A stretch of 64,000 nt of DNA from Penicillus capitatus (lineage: Eukaryota; Chlorophyta), in assembly GCA_965649825.1 (NCBI GenBank), contig OZ287711.1, positions 186,001 through 250,000 on the forward strand, in the 5' to 3' direction. Below the pieces are notes generated by a model. That model saw nothing but the letters and a program-made list of their open reading frames with translations. It made no database searches and was not told where the DNA came from. The translations under genes and the position numbers were made by a program. Below, in pieces: positions 10,939-20,979 of the stretch. Every line of letters begins with the position of its first letter. The stretch's first letter is position 1.

Positions 10939-11272
10939 GCCTCAGCACCGCGCTAGTGTAGTATACTTGATTTCCATCTCCGTCAATGTCAATGCTGGTT
11001 ACGCTGCAGTCTGAACCGATGCAGGTGGTAGGTCCGTCTGAGTCCTTTTCACCTCTTAAAGTTATGCGAGATTTTATCTGGCTGCGCTCTACACACCGTC
11101 CCTCGCGGCAGTGTTCGTTAGGAGTGTCGCACAAATCATCAAGGTCTTCGCACGGACAATAGGCCACGAAATTAGGTGAACATACCACATTTTCACATTC
11201 TCCTGGGCACACGGCTTCTGCATGCGTCCAGAGCAACAAGGAAGCTAACAGTACGGATAGCAGTCGAGGCAT
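10877..11272 (-). CDS. Small secreted Cys-rich protein with hydrophobic C-terminus (family member B)
   Basis: 131 aa from the ATG at 11272. A signal peptide (MPRLLSVLLASLLLWTHAEA) leads into CPGECENVVC, YCPCEDLDDLC and HCREGRCVE, matching the cysteine order of the 9968-10285 protein. A linker with CIGSDC follows, and the protein ends in a hydrophobic tail (LLAWILLSALVFAIL), which suggests a GPI-anchor signal or a single TM anchor. The last codons are duplicated downstream by the 72-bp repeat. The role is unknown; surface exposure is inferred from both ends. Confidence 0.7.
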   Translation of the reverse strand: MPRLLSVLLASLLLWTHAEAVCPGECENVVCSPNFVAYCPCEDLDDLCDTPNEHCREGRCVERSQIKSRITLRGEKDSDGPTTCIGSDCSVTSIDIDGDGNQVYYTSAVLRPQHGVLLAWILLSALVFAIL

Positions 11273-11596
11273 TCTAACAGCAAAATGCTCAGGAGACAAC
11301 CACAGGAAGTAGAGATTTACTGAGCAGGAAATCCTGGAAAGAAGAAAACGCGCTGCCTCGTTGTCTGTCGCTCTGCACAAAACTCTCCAAGGCGCGTCTG
11401 CAATGCAACGGATATAGAGCGAAAAAGGACGAGGCCTTGATTGAGTCAACTGATGACAGCGCTTAAATGGTCGTTGGTCTAACACCATTCGTATGACGTA
11501 GAGTGACAGGCCAATTGTTTCGCTCTGGAGCTGACGCGAGCATCATTCTCCGCGGAGTGATTTCCAGAGACTTCGAGAACAGGCGAAAACGTCTGT

Positions 11597-11957
11597 CGCG
11601 TCCTCCATTCGATTTCTTCGACGGAATGTGCGTCGCTATCGCCTTCCTGCCTTTTCTCGGGCTCCGACTGGCGTCTCGTGGAACTCGGCTTCGATAGCCT
11701 TGACCATCTCTGTTTCCGTCGGAGCCTTGGTTTGGCGTTTGATGGCCTCGCCACTGCACTTGGCCTCTGCGACTGCTGCCGAGACAGTGGCGGTTTCTGC
11801 GGGGAGTGAGCCTTTCTGGCGCTACTCTCTGCGTGGCTTGGCACTCGTCTCTGTCTCGCCTTCGGGTGTCGACTTGACAGCTGTTGACGAAAGCTTTGCC
11901 GGGGCAGGCAGCTCTCTTGCCGCAGTTTCGGCAGCAGAAGGCGTCTTGTCGCCCAAC
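11597..11957 (-). pseudogene. Frameshifted copy of the C-terminal exon of the giant PAN gene
   Basis: About 360 bp align with 25589-25950, in the same orientation, inside the last exon of the minus-strand PAN megagene. Shared blocks include GACTTGACAGCTGT, GACGAAAGCTTTGC and GAAGGCGTCTTGTCGCCC, and both translate to a conserved ATHIPSKK. At least one single-base deletion relative to 25.6 kb (about 11650) breaks the frame. Similarity stops abruptly near 11597 and 11957, the latter just before the NOL-like gene. No PAN modules or Gly-rich exons accompany it. Confidence 0.85.
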
Positions 11958-12043
11958 GTATGTGAATTGTCTCATTCTCGGCGTATGAATGAATGAAATG
12001 TGGCGTTCGTTTGTCAGGACCGTCATTTTCACGATTTTTTCAG

Positions 12044-13485
12044 ATGCGCGGAATTGGGCTTCGCCCTTCGCCATCTGCAACCCGTAAGCTTCGCCGCGAT
12101 ACCGACCGCGATCGACACTCACCGTGCACAGGCTGTGCTCGGCGCGTCGTCGTCCCCAGGGCAGCGGCTGTCGAAGGCGACATCACGCCGTCGACGAAAT
12201 TCGACGCCACCGGCAACGGACGCGGCCGTCTCCCCGCGGGTCCTTTCAAAGTAGTGATCACAGGCTCAACCAAAGGTACTCTGCGACTCCCCTGCCCGCG
12301 GTATTGAGTGCGTGCCCTCTGCAACCGATAGGCATTGGCTTGGAGCTCGCTCGAGAGTTCCTCAGATCGGGAGATGACGTCATCATCTCATCCCGAAACT
12401 GTGCGTTTCGTCCCCATGACCGCCGCTGCGAGATCTCGCTCTTTTCTAGACAGCAACGTCCGACAGGCGGTGCGCGCACTGCACACAGAGTTCGGCCAAG
12501 ACGCCAAAATCAGCGTACATCAGACCCGCTCCACCGTGCCTCTCTCCTGAAGGATGGTGTGGTCGGACAAGGGGGTCACATGCGACGTGTCGCGCTCCGG
12601 TGAAGTGGCAGATCTCGCGGACTACGCGCGCACAGAGCACGGCGCCATTCATTTCTGGTCACACTTCTCGCCCTTTCTCCTCTGCACGACGAACGCCCTG
12701 CCCTGTGCAGGATCAACAACGCGGGAACGAACGGATACCAGTACCAACCGCTGACCGAGTTCGACGAAGAGACGCTGCGCGAGATTCTCGAAACCAACAT
12801 CCTGGGAGCCATGCTTGCCTGCAAAGAAGTGCCGATCGACCTCGGCACCGCTACGCGAACGAGTGTGCGATGCCCAGGCCGTTCGTGTCATGTCTCAGCA
12901 GGACGAAGACGGTCACATCTTCAACATGGACGGGGCTGGCGCCAACGGCCGCCCTACTCCGAGATTCGCCGCCTACGGCGCGACGAAGTACGCCCTCATG
13001 CAGTTCAACGAGTCCCTCAGCGCCGAGCTCAAGCTGCAAGAAATCGACAACATAGGTCGCGCTCGCTCTCGTCGCGCTCGCGGTCCTCATTCGCCGCACG
13101 GCGTCGTCTAGGAGTGCACATCCTGTCGCCTGGCATGTGCGTGACCGATCTGCTGATGAGCGGACAGCTGACAGAGACGGCAAAGTTCTTCATCAACTGC
13201 CTGGGTGTGGAATCTCGCTCCTTTCGCTAAAAGCGTGAGATGGTCTCTGCAGCTGAGCACCCGAGCGTGCCGGCTCGGCACCTGGTGCCCTTGGTTCGGC
13301 GCATGGGCCAAGAGAAGAACGGCAGCGGCATCAAGAGCCGCAAGGTGGAGTACCTCACGCAGACCAAAGCTTACACGCAGATTTTCAAAGTCCGGCTCCC
13401 TCCGTCGACCATCGGCGTCTCATCTGTGTGAACTCAGCGGTTTTTGTTCAACGAACGGAAGAATCGTCACGTCCAGGAAGACTGA
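12044..13485 (+). CDS. NYC1: NOL/NYC1-like short-chain dehydrogenase (chlorophyll b reductase family)
   Basis: Nine exons: 12044-12275, 12332-12400, 12450-12514, 12572-12657, 12711-12828, 12878-13055, 13112-13204, 13253-13389, 13438-13485, giving 341 aa. Splicing restores the SDR nucleotide motif TGSTKGIG, the family pieces FWINNAGTNGY, GHIFNMDGAG, YGATK (catalytic Tyr and Lys) and VHILSPGM, and the C-terminal RHLVPLVRRM. GHIFNMDGAG plus this C-terminus is diagnostic of the NYC1/NOL family, which reduces the 7-formyl group of chlorophyll b in thylakoids. There is no TM segment and the length is close to plant NOL, so NOL-like is the better label. The Arg-rich N-terminus could be a transit peptide. 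An in-frame ATG at 11993 is an alternative start. Substrate is inferred from family only. Confidence 0.88.
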
Positions 13486-13614
13486 GAAGATTTTTTGAGA
13501 AGGGGGACAGTGATGTGACTGACGTCTTGGATGCTCGGTCATGTCGGCGTGACGCACATGAGCGTGACCGAGCCGACAATTCACTCGAACGCGTGTTTGT
13601 TCGTTCGCTTTGCA

Positions 13615-15376
13615 ATGCGCGGCATTTGGCTGCTCACTTTCGTGGCGCTGCTGGCCGTCCTCGACCAACGCGTTCGGGGAGACCTCCACCGCATCGCACT
13701 CAGGACCAAGCCGCGTTCTGTTGACTCTCTGCTGCTACCGCGTCAGAAATACGCGCGGTACTCGAATGCCGACCACCTCGACCGCGTCCCCCTGAAAGGC
13801 TACAACAACGCTCAGGTGCGCGACGCACGACGGGCGGCGACAGTATCACGCTGTTCGTTTCTGTGCCCTTGCAGTACTACGGTCAAATCGGCGTCGGCAC
13901 ACCGCCGCAGTACTTCGATGTGGTCTTCGACACGGGAAGCTCCAACACGTGGGTCCCGTCGACCAAGTGCTGGTTCTCCATCGCCTGCTGGGTGCATCCA
14001 TCCTACCGTTCCTCCCACTCCTCCACCCACTGGGTACCGTTGTGCTCGATGACATCTCGAAAAGCGTCGAGTGTGGTCTAGAGAGACGGACGATTCTTCT
14101 CCATCCGGTACGGCTCTGGGAAGCTCAGCGGCATCTTCTCGGTCGATGACATGATCGTCGGCAATGTCACCATCAAGGCGCAAACCTTTGCCGAGGCGCT
14201 CTACGAGCCCGGACTCACTTTCGCGGCCGGAAAGTTCGACGGCGTGCTGGTCCGTGTGCCTCCGATCCGGTGGACGGTGACGCGACGTGTGCAGTACTTT
14301 AGGGACTGGGATTTCCGGAAATCGCCATCTCCGGCGTCGCGCCGCCGTTCCAGAACATGATCCAGCAGCAGCTCATCGACGAGCCCGTCTTCTCGTTCCA
14401 CATCAAGAAGCTGCCACCGGGCGAGAGCGAAGGCGACGGCGGCGAGCTCGTCTTCGGAGGCGCCGATCCAGCGCACTACACCGGAGAGCACGTCTGGGCC
14501 AATGTCACGATGCGCGGCTACTGGCAGATCAAAGTCGACAGCCTGAAGCTGTCCGGCATCGACGACATGTGCGACGGCGGCTGTCAGATGGTCGCCGACA
14601 CGGGAACCTCGCTCATCTGCGGCCCCGCGAACGACATCAAGAAGATCAACGATCGCATTCGCAGAGCCGCAGAGGACAACGGACTGGAGACGCGTTCGAT
14701 CGCGGACCTCTGCACGGATCATCTGACGACGATCGCGAAGGCGGTCTTCGACCGACGGCGCAACGGCGCGGCGGCCGAGGCGCTGTGCGAAGAGGTCGGC
14801 ATGTGTCCGAAGCGAACGTCGAAGGCGTCGCTCTTTCCGGCGCAGAGGCGAAGGCTCATGGCCGAGGAGGACGTCAAGAGCGTCGAGTGCTCCATCTGCA
14901 CGGCGGCGGTGCGGTTCATGAAAGGGGCCGCATCGTTGGAAGCTCTGGAGAAGAGTGGGATGATTGCCCACGTGTGTGCGACCATGGTGCCGCAAGACAA
15001 CGGAATCTTTGGCTCTTCGACGACGTCGGTCGCGTGCTCGACCCGCGCGATCCTGCCGGACGTCATCTTCAGAATCAACGGTGTCGATTTCCCTCTCTCG
15101 CCGCAGAACTACATCTGGGAGGTCGGTCGCCGCCGGCGCCTTTCCGCGGAAGTGTGAGGACTGTGTGACTGCAGATGAAGATGTTCGGTCAGGCGTCCTG
15201 CATCAGCGGCTTCATGAGCCTAGACATCGGCAAGGGTCTCTGGATCCTTGGCGATTCCTTCCTAGCAGGTTCTTTCGCTTCCCGCTCCATTCGAAGTGCG
15301 ACGTCGCTCTGTTGCAGCCTATCACTCCATCTACGACTACGGCAACGAACGAGTCGGATTCGCCAAAGCGGCGTGA
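13615..15376 (+). CDS. Pepsin-family aspartic protease with plant-type saposin insert (phytepsin-like)
   Basis: Six exons (13615-13815, 13875-14033, 14082-14249, 14303-15121, 15175-15268, 15318-15376) give 499 aa. A signal peptide ([17 protein letters not shown]) and a propeptide precede [15 protein letters not shown]. Both catalytic aspartates are present ([11 protein letters not shown] and VADTGTSLI). Between them and the C-terminal [15 protein letters not shown] segment lies an insert with six cysteines arranged as a swapped saposin: [18 protein letters not shown], then after a basic linker [13 protein letters not shown] and HVCATMV. This layout is that of phytepsins, which are vacuolar/lysosomal and use the insert for membrane interaction and sorting. 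It starts 129 bp after the NOL-like gene and converges with RAF1. Confidence 0.93.
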
Positions 15377-15502
15377 GGGAAGGGAGATTGAATGGATGGC
15401 TCGTCGTTGGACGACGCCAATAACCAACCAGTCACGATAGCGCACAAATGCTGCTTCAAAGCCTTATATGTTGCTCTACGGGTCACTCTCTGTAAAGATT
15501 GT

Positions 15503-17146
15503 TCAGAATTCGCTGTCCATGTCTGGGGGACGACACACGAAGAGCACCTTCGCCAGAACCTCGTGCGATTGCTCGGCGATTTCCTCCACTGTCTTCAGCG
15601 CCACCAGCGGCGGCGCAGAGACCAGGTAGTACGATTCGGGGTCTCGGGCCTCGTGGACGGAGGCGTCTGCGACCAACAAGCCGCTGCCGCTCAGTCTCAG
15701 CGCCTCTGCCTTGCTCTGCGGACAGATCACGCTCACGGTGTCGATCGCTTGACGAGCGAAGGTACCTTGGCGAGGATCGATGATCGGAGCACCGACAGCG
15801 AGGCGCAGTTCCTGATTCCGAGTGCGACGGGACGCTTGGCGTGGGAGAAGAGCGGCCAATTCGGCAGCGCCAGCCACTTCCACGGATGCTCGGGCATCTC
15901 CATCTCTTCCATGCTGAACAGGCCAAACTCGCCGGAGGTCTTGGCAACGGGGCAGCGCTTCAGGACGGTGCCGTGGACCTAGACGTCCCCCCTCCTTCAA
16001 ATCGCGGCTCCTCCGAATGGCAGAGAACCGTGTCGAGCTCTCCGGCGTAGGGCAGTGGACGGAACCGCGTTTCCTGACTCAGAAGCCGGTAGATGTGGAT
16101 CTTGGCAGGTGCGATCCGATCTCCGGAGTCCGACAGCTTCTCGTGGCCCGTCAGCACTGACGCCTGCGCAACAGGACCCCGCCGTCACATCCGTGACAGC
16201 GACATCTGGGCTACCAGCTTCTCCCGGGCCGTTTCGGAACGGACAACCTTGAGTCCCTTCTCCACGAAAGCGGCAATCAGTTTCCGTTCTCGGCTCTCGA
16301 GCGCCTGGAATTGCAGCAGGGCTGAGAAGGAAGGCTACAAGTGGGTTGATGTGACGTTTCGATAGTACTGGTAGGCCCACATGTCTTCGGGTGTGCATTC
16401 GAATCCCGCCGCTTCCTCCTCCCTTCTGTGGTACTCCTTCGCCGCTCTGGCCAGATCTCGCGTCTCCTGTGCTCCATCCAAAAGAGTGAGCAGACATCAC
16501 ACGAAGCCATCTCGCACTTTGGCGTGCAGTCCGTTCCGCGCTATGTACTCGGCACAGGACACTCGGTCTGTCACGTCGAGAAACCGCAGCTCGTACAGAG
16601 CGAAATGCGCCCCTGTCGGATTCTCAGCATTCGTAGAGCGAGAAGAGTGCGACCTTCGATCTCAAAGTACTCCATGGTGGTCTCGTATCCCGCGAGGTTC
16701 TGTTGGCGACTGTGGCGTGCGATGGACTGCCGAACAGACGCCGCCGTGACCAAGATGTCCTGTTCGCGCTTGGCGATTCCCGCCAGCTGTTCGATGAGAT
16801 ACGCGTCGTAGCCAGCGACGTTCAGTCGGGGGATGTAGGCAGCGAGCTCATACCACCGTCCCGCTCCCGCATTCAGCCGCTGGATCATCGCCTCCTCGTC
16901 GGTCTCGTCAACCGCAGCCGCGTCCCTGTCCTTCGTCTGGACGAAGTAGCCCATGGGCGGTCGGTACGTGCGTTTCCCCTGGGCGTCTTGCGGTTCGGTC
17001 GGCACGAGGGGTTTGGCGAAGGGCGACGGGGTGGGACGACTGCCGGGGACGATGAGGCGGTTGGGTTTGGCTTGGCCATCGCTGTTGCCGGAGTTCGGCA
17101 ACAGGAGGGCGCGGCAGGGACGACGGTACGCGACAGAAAACGCCAT
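15503..17146 (-). CDS. RAF1: Rubisco accumulation factor 1
   Basis: Seven exons on the minus strand: 17146-16654, 16612-16518, 16466-16356, 16304-16215, 16163-16029, 15978-15766, 15715-15503, giving 449 aa, the usual RAF1 length. Family landmarks appear in order: an N-terminal Ser/Thr/Pro-rich leader fitting a chloroplast transit peptide, YRPPMGYF, the helical domain ([47 protein letters not shown]), then the C-terminal beta domain ([35 protein letters not shown]). RAF1 is a stromal chaperone that assembles form I Rubisco large-subunit dimers before small-subunit binding. Its presence implies a photosynthetic organism with green-type Rubisco. Exon 2 was placed so that it aligns without gaps to plant RAF1. 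Confidence 0.93.
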
Positions 17147-17185
17147 CCTTCAATTGCGGAGACGCCAGTTAATGCGCGAAGATCG
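17147..17185. promoter_or_regulatory. 39-bp divergent start-to-start interval (RAF1 / MCCB)
   Basis: Only 39 bp separate the RAF1 ATG (minus, 17146) from the MCCB ATG (plus, 17186). The 5' leaders or promoters must therefore overlap the neighbouring transcription unit. No TATA box is visible inside the interval. Confidence 0.6.
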
Positions 17186-19283
17186 ATGTGGCGGAGATGC
17201 ATCGGCAGGTTCTGTTTTGTGACGACGGCCGATGCCGCGGGGCTGTTCGAGACGACGCGTCGCTGTCCGTCGGGCATTGATGTCGATGGCGAAGACTTCC
17301 GACGCAACGCCGAGGCAATGGCGCAACGCCTGACGTCGCTGAGGTGGGGTGCTGTCCCTTCCGCCGTGCGACGACATTATGGACGAGAGACCAGGGCGGA
17401 GGTGCGCCGAGTGGTGGAAGGCGGAGGAGAGAAGGCAGTGGAGAAGCACCGCTCTCGAGGGAAACGTATGCCGAGAGAGCGCATCGATCGGCTGTTGGAC
17501 CCAGGATCGGCATTCCTTGAACTCTCGCAGCTCGCCGCACACGAGCTCTATCCAGACGAACAGGTCCCGTCGGCCGGCATCGTCACCGGTGGGGCCACTC
17601 ACTCTGCTGCTGGCGGGCGATGGGGCCGTCCTCGTGGCTTAGGTGTCGGTCGGGTCCATGGTCGCCTCGTGGCGGTTGTTGCCAACGATGCGACGGTCAA
17701 AGGTGTGACTTTGCGGAGATGCTCGAGATCTGTCGAAGGTTGTTCGTGTCTTCGAGGTGGGACGTACTATCCGATGACGGTCAAGAAGCATCTGCGACTG
17801 CAAGAGATCGCCGAGACGTGTCGACTGCCGTGCGTCTATTTCGTCGACTCGGGTGGCGCCAATCTCCCCCGCCAGGCCGACGTCTTCCCCGACCGCTTTC
17901 ACTTCGGCCGCATCTTCTACAACCAAGTGCCGCACATGTGGGTGCGCATCTGGGAGACGAGGGAGTGGCTGCAGGCGCGGCTGTCGGCGGCGGGATGTCC
18001 TCAGGTTGCCGTGGTCATGGGTATGTGCGCCGCCGGCGGCGCTTACGTACCGGCCATGGCGGACGAGACGATCATCGTTCGCGGCAACGGAACGATCTTT
18101 CTCGGCAGTCCGTCGTTGGTGAAAGCGGCGACGGGCGAAGAAGTGACGGCCGAAGATCTCGGCGGCGCCGTGCTTCACACATCGACGTCTGGCGTTGCGG
18201 ACCATCTGGCCGAGAACGAAGACCACGCCATCCAGCTCGCCCGCGACATCTTCGCCACGGTTCCGCATTCGGCCGTGATGGGACAGGCGGCGGTGGCGGC
18301 GGAGGAGGAAGCGCCGCTCTACCCCCCGGAAGAACTCAACGGCTGTGTACCTGTCGACCCGCGAACGCCGTTCGACATCCGCTCGGTGTTGGCACGCATT
18401 CTTGACGGCAGTCGGTATCTGATCGACCCTCTCTTGCGCGATTCTGAGGGTGACTGTGTGGTGGCGTGGAGATTTCACGAGTTCAAAGAGAACTACAGGA
18501 AGACGCTGGTGACGGGATTCGGTCGTCTCTATGGTCAGGCCGTCGGCATCGTCGCCAACAACGGCGTCCTCTTTTCGGAAGCGGCGCTCAAAGGCGCACA
18601 CTTCATTCAGCTGTGCGGGCAGCGCGGCATTCCACTCCTCTTCTTTCAGAACATCACGGGGTTCATGATCGGTAGGACGCCGCTCTCCGTCGCGTCCTTT
18701 CCTGGACATCGCTCAGGAGACAGGGCAGAAGCAAGAAGCGGGCGGCATCGCCAAGAACGGAGCCAAAATGGTCATGGCCGTCTCCAATGTCCAGGTGCGG
18801 CCAGTCGATCCCCTGTGCCGAGCGCAAACCCGTGTGGCTAGGTACCGCGACTGACGGTGATCGTCGGCGGGAGCTTCGACGCAGGGAACTACGGCATGTG
18901 TGGCCGCGCCTACGATCCGGCCTTTCTCTTCATGTGGCCGAATGCGCGGATCTCTGTTATGGGCGGCGATCAGGCGGCCGACGTCCTCGCCACCGTGCAT
19001 CGCAAAAACCAACCTGGACAGGTAAGGCATCGCACAGCTCTTGGCATGACCGCGGTCGGAATGGCGTCTTCAGGAGTGGGCGCCGCACGAGAGGGAGCGT
19101 TTCAAGCAGGAGATCCGCGATCGCTACGCCCACGAAGGCTCCGCCTACTACTCGACGGCGCGTCTGTGGGACGACGGTATCATCGAGCCGAAGGATACGC
19201 GCTGGGTGCTGGGACTGGCCCTTGGCGCCGCGATGCACGGCGAGGCCGTTCGTCGCAGTACTTACGGCGTGTTCCGCATGTAA
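17186..19283 (+). CDS. MCCB: Methylcrotonyl-CoA carboxylase beta subunit
   Basis: Nine exons: 17186-17343, 17395-17588, 17643-17702, 17757-17926, 17975-18414, 18472-18671, 18724-18794, 18842-19021, 19074-19283, giving 560 aa. Every splice keeps the carboxyltransferase alignment: [121 protein letters not shown]. The [14 protein letters not shown] stretch and the C-terminal [11 protein letters not shown] distinguish it from propionyl-CoA carboxylase. The enzyme carboxylates 3-methylcrotonyl-CoA in mitochondrial leucine breakdown. An Arg/Cys-containing N-terminus may be a presequence. The partner biotin subunit is not in the window. Its stop lies 26 bp from the convergent acetylglutamate kinase stop. 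Confidence 0.96.
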
Positions 19284-19309
19284 GCGGACAAAGACGTCCG
19301 TCAGTCACA

Positions 19310-20527
19310 TCATCCTGTAATCATCGTTCCGACGCCCTGGTCCGTGAGCAACTCCATCAGAAGCGAATGCGGCTGGCGCCCGTCGATGATATGCGTGGCA
19401 CGGACGCCCTGCGCCAGGCAACGGATACAGCACTCGACTTTGGGAATCATTCCGCCGGCAATGATCCCGTGATGAATCTCCGCACGCGTCTTCTGGATGT
19501 CGAGGATCCGAATCAGCGAATCGGCGTCGTCGCGATCGCGCAGCACCCCAGGGACGTCCGTCATCAACACGAGCTTCTCCGCCTGCAGCGCCGCCGCGAT
19601 CTGCCCACGGGACACACACCCGGATGGTCTCGCATCCGCGATAGGAGATTCCGGACCTCGCCTGCCGCGGTGTCGGCGTTGACGTTCAGCGCGTCGCCCG
19701 TTTTGCTCGTTGCGATGGTGGCGACGACCGGAATGTAGCTCCCCTCGATGACGGTGTTCAGAAGCTGCGTGTCGATCCCAATGACTTCTCCGGTGAATCC
19801 GAGCTTGCCTCCGAGCATCGGCCGGGCGATGATCAGATTCCCGTCCTTTCCGCAGAGGCCGACGGCCTTTCCGCCAGACTGCTCGATCAACGACACCAGC
19901 GATTTGTTGACCCGTCCACCGAGCACCATCTCCACCACTTCCATCGTCTCGCCTGTCGCATCACCCCCGTCGACCACATGCTTTTAGACACGCGGCGTCT
20001 GACGGTCGGTGACGCGAATGCCGTTGTGGAAGACGGGCTCGATGTTGAGCTTCGACAGCCAGGTGTTGATCTCGGGCCCGCCGCCGTGGACCAAGACAGG
20101 ACGCACGCCGACACACGACAGCAGGACGAGGTCCTTAATCACGCCTTCCTGTGACAGCCCGTCAAGACCACGCACGTCCTTTCATCAAGGGATGTATGTC
20201 ACACTTTCAGAGAAGCGTCCTTCATTGCCGCGCCGCCGTACTTCACCACGATCGTCTTCTGTGCAAAGCGCTGGAGATAGGGCAGCGCTTCGGAGAGCAC
20301 CGTCACGCGTTGCAGGTCGGACAACTCCGACACCGCCTGTACATCCGCCACAGCGTCGTCTCTCGGCGGCGGGCGAAGGACAGACAGACCTCCATCAGCG
20401 AGGCTCGAATGACGCGGCGTCGTCCTTTGGGTCGGACGGAACGCGAAGGGCGTTGCGGACGGCGTGGGACGACGCCGCTGAGACGTCGCCCCGTCGTGCC
20501 CTTCATCTGCAGCAACGCCCGCGGCAT
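19310..20527 (-). CDS. argB: Acetylglutamate kinase, organelle-targeted
   Basis: Five exons (20527-20390, 20336-20205, 20148-20004, 19952-19657, 19600-19310) give 333 aa. The chain shows [75 protein letters not shown] and a C-terminal [11 protein letters not shown], all typical of N-acetyl-L-glutamate kinase, the second step of arginine synthesis. The first 46-residue exon is rich in Arg, Ser, Thr and Pro with no acids before its end and looks like a chloroplast (or mitochondrial) transit peptide; the plastid is the usual site in green algae. It is convergent with MCCB. The PII-binding feature of plant enzymes was not assessed. Confidence 0.94.
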
Positions 20528-20570
20528 GTCTCATTATCGAACCATTACCGTCAGCCTTCGCCTTGTGAAG

Positions 20571-20935
20571 ATGGACACGGGAAAGAGCTTCTCCAAGAAG
20601 ACACTCTCGCGCGAGCCCATTGAGCGCATTCAAGTAGCACCCACCCGCCTGTCTGCCGTCGCCCGCGTCTCACATGGCGGCTGCGCTTTGACCTGCAGAA
20701 GATTCAGGCCGAGATGCAGGCGAACCTCAAGAAGAACGGCGGGGCGATTCATCTCGTCGGACGGTAAGGCGACGCAGTCCTATGGGCATCGATGATCGTG
20801 TCTGTGCTGTGGCGGCGCGGTAGCTATGACCACATCACGAGTCGTTTGATTCCTGGGACGATGCTGGCGCTGTCGGTGCCCATGATCGGCTACTGTTTCT
20901 ACGTCCTTGCCACACAGAATGCGCCCAACAGCTAG
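20571..20935 (+). CDS. 79-aa single-TM protein, possibly a COX7a-like mitochondrial subunit
   Basis: Three exons (20571-20633, 20699-20763, 20824-20935) joined by 65- and 60-nt introns. The product has a basic amphipathic N-terminus ([12 protein letters not shown]), a helix with [16 protein letters not shown], then [13 protein letters not shown] and one TM segment ([17 protein letters not shown]) close to the C-terminus. The order K.Q..MQ..NG..IHL..RxDxxT.R followed by one TM helix resembles cytochrome c oxidase subunit VIIa, but the similarity is weak. An in-frame ATG at 20526 would add 15 residues and overlap the acetylglutamate kinase start. Confidence 0.6.
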
Positions 20936-20979
20936 ATTTTACACGGAGACGCTGTTTGTGGCCAGACTCATCCCCTCAG

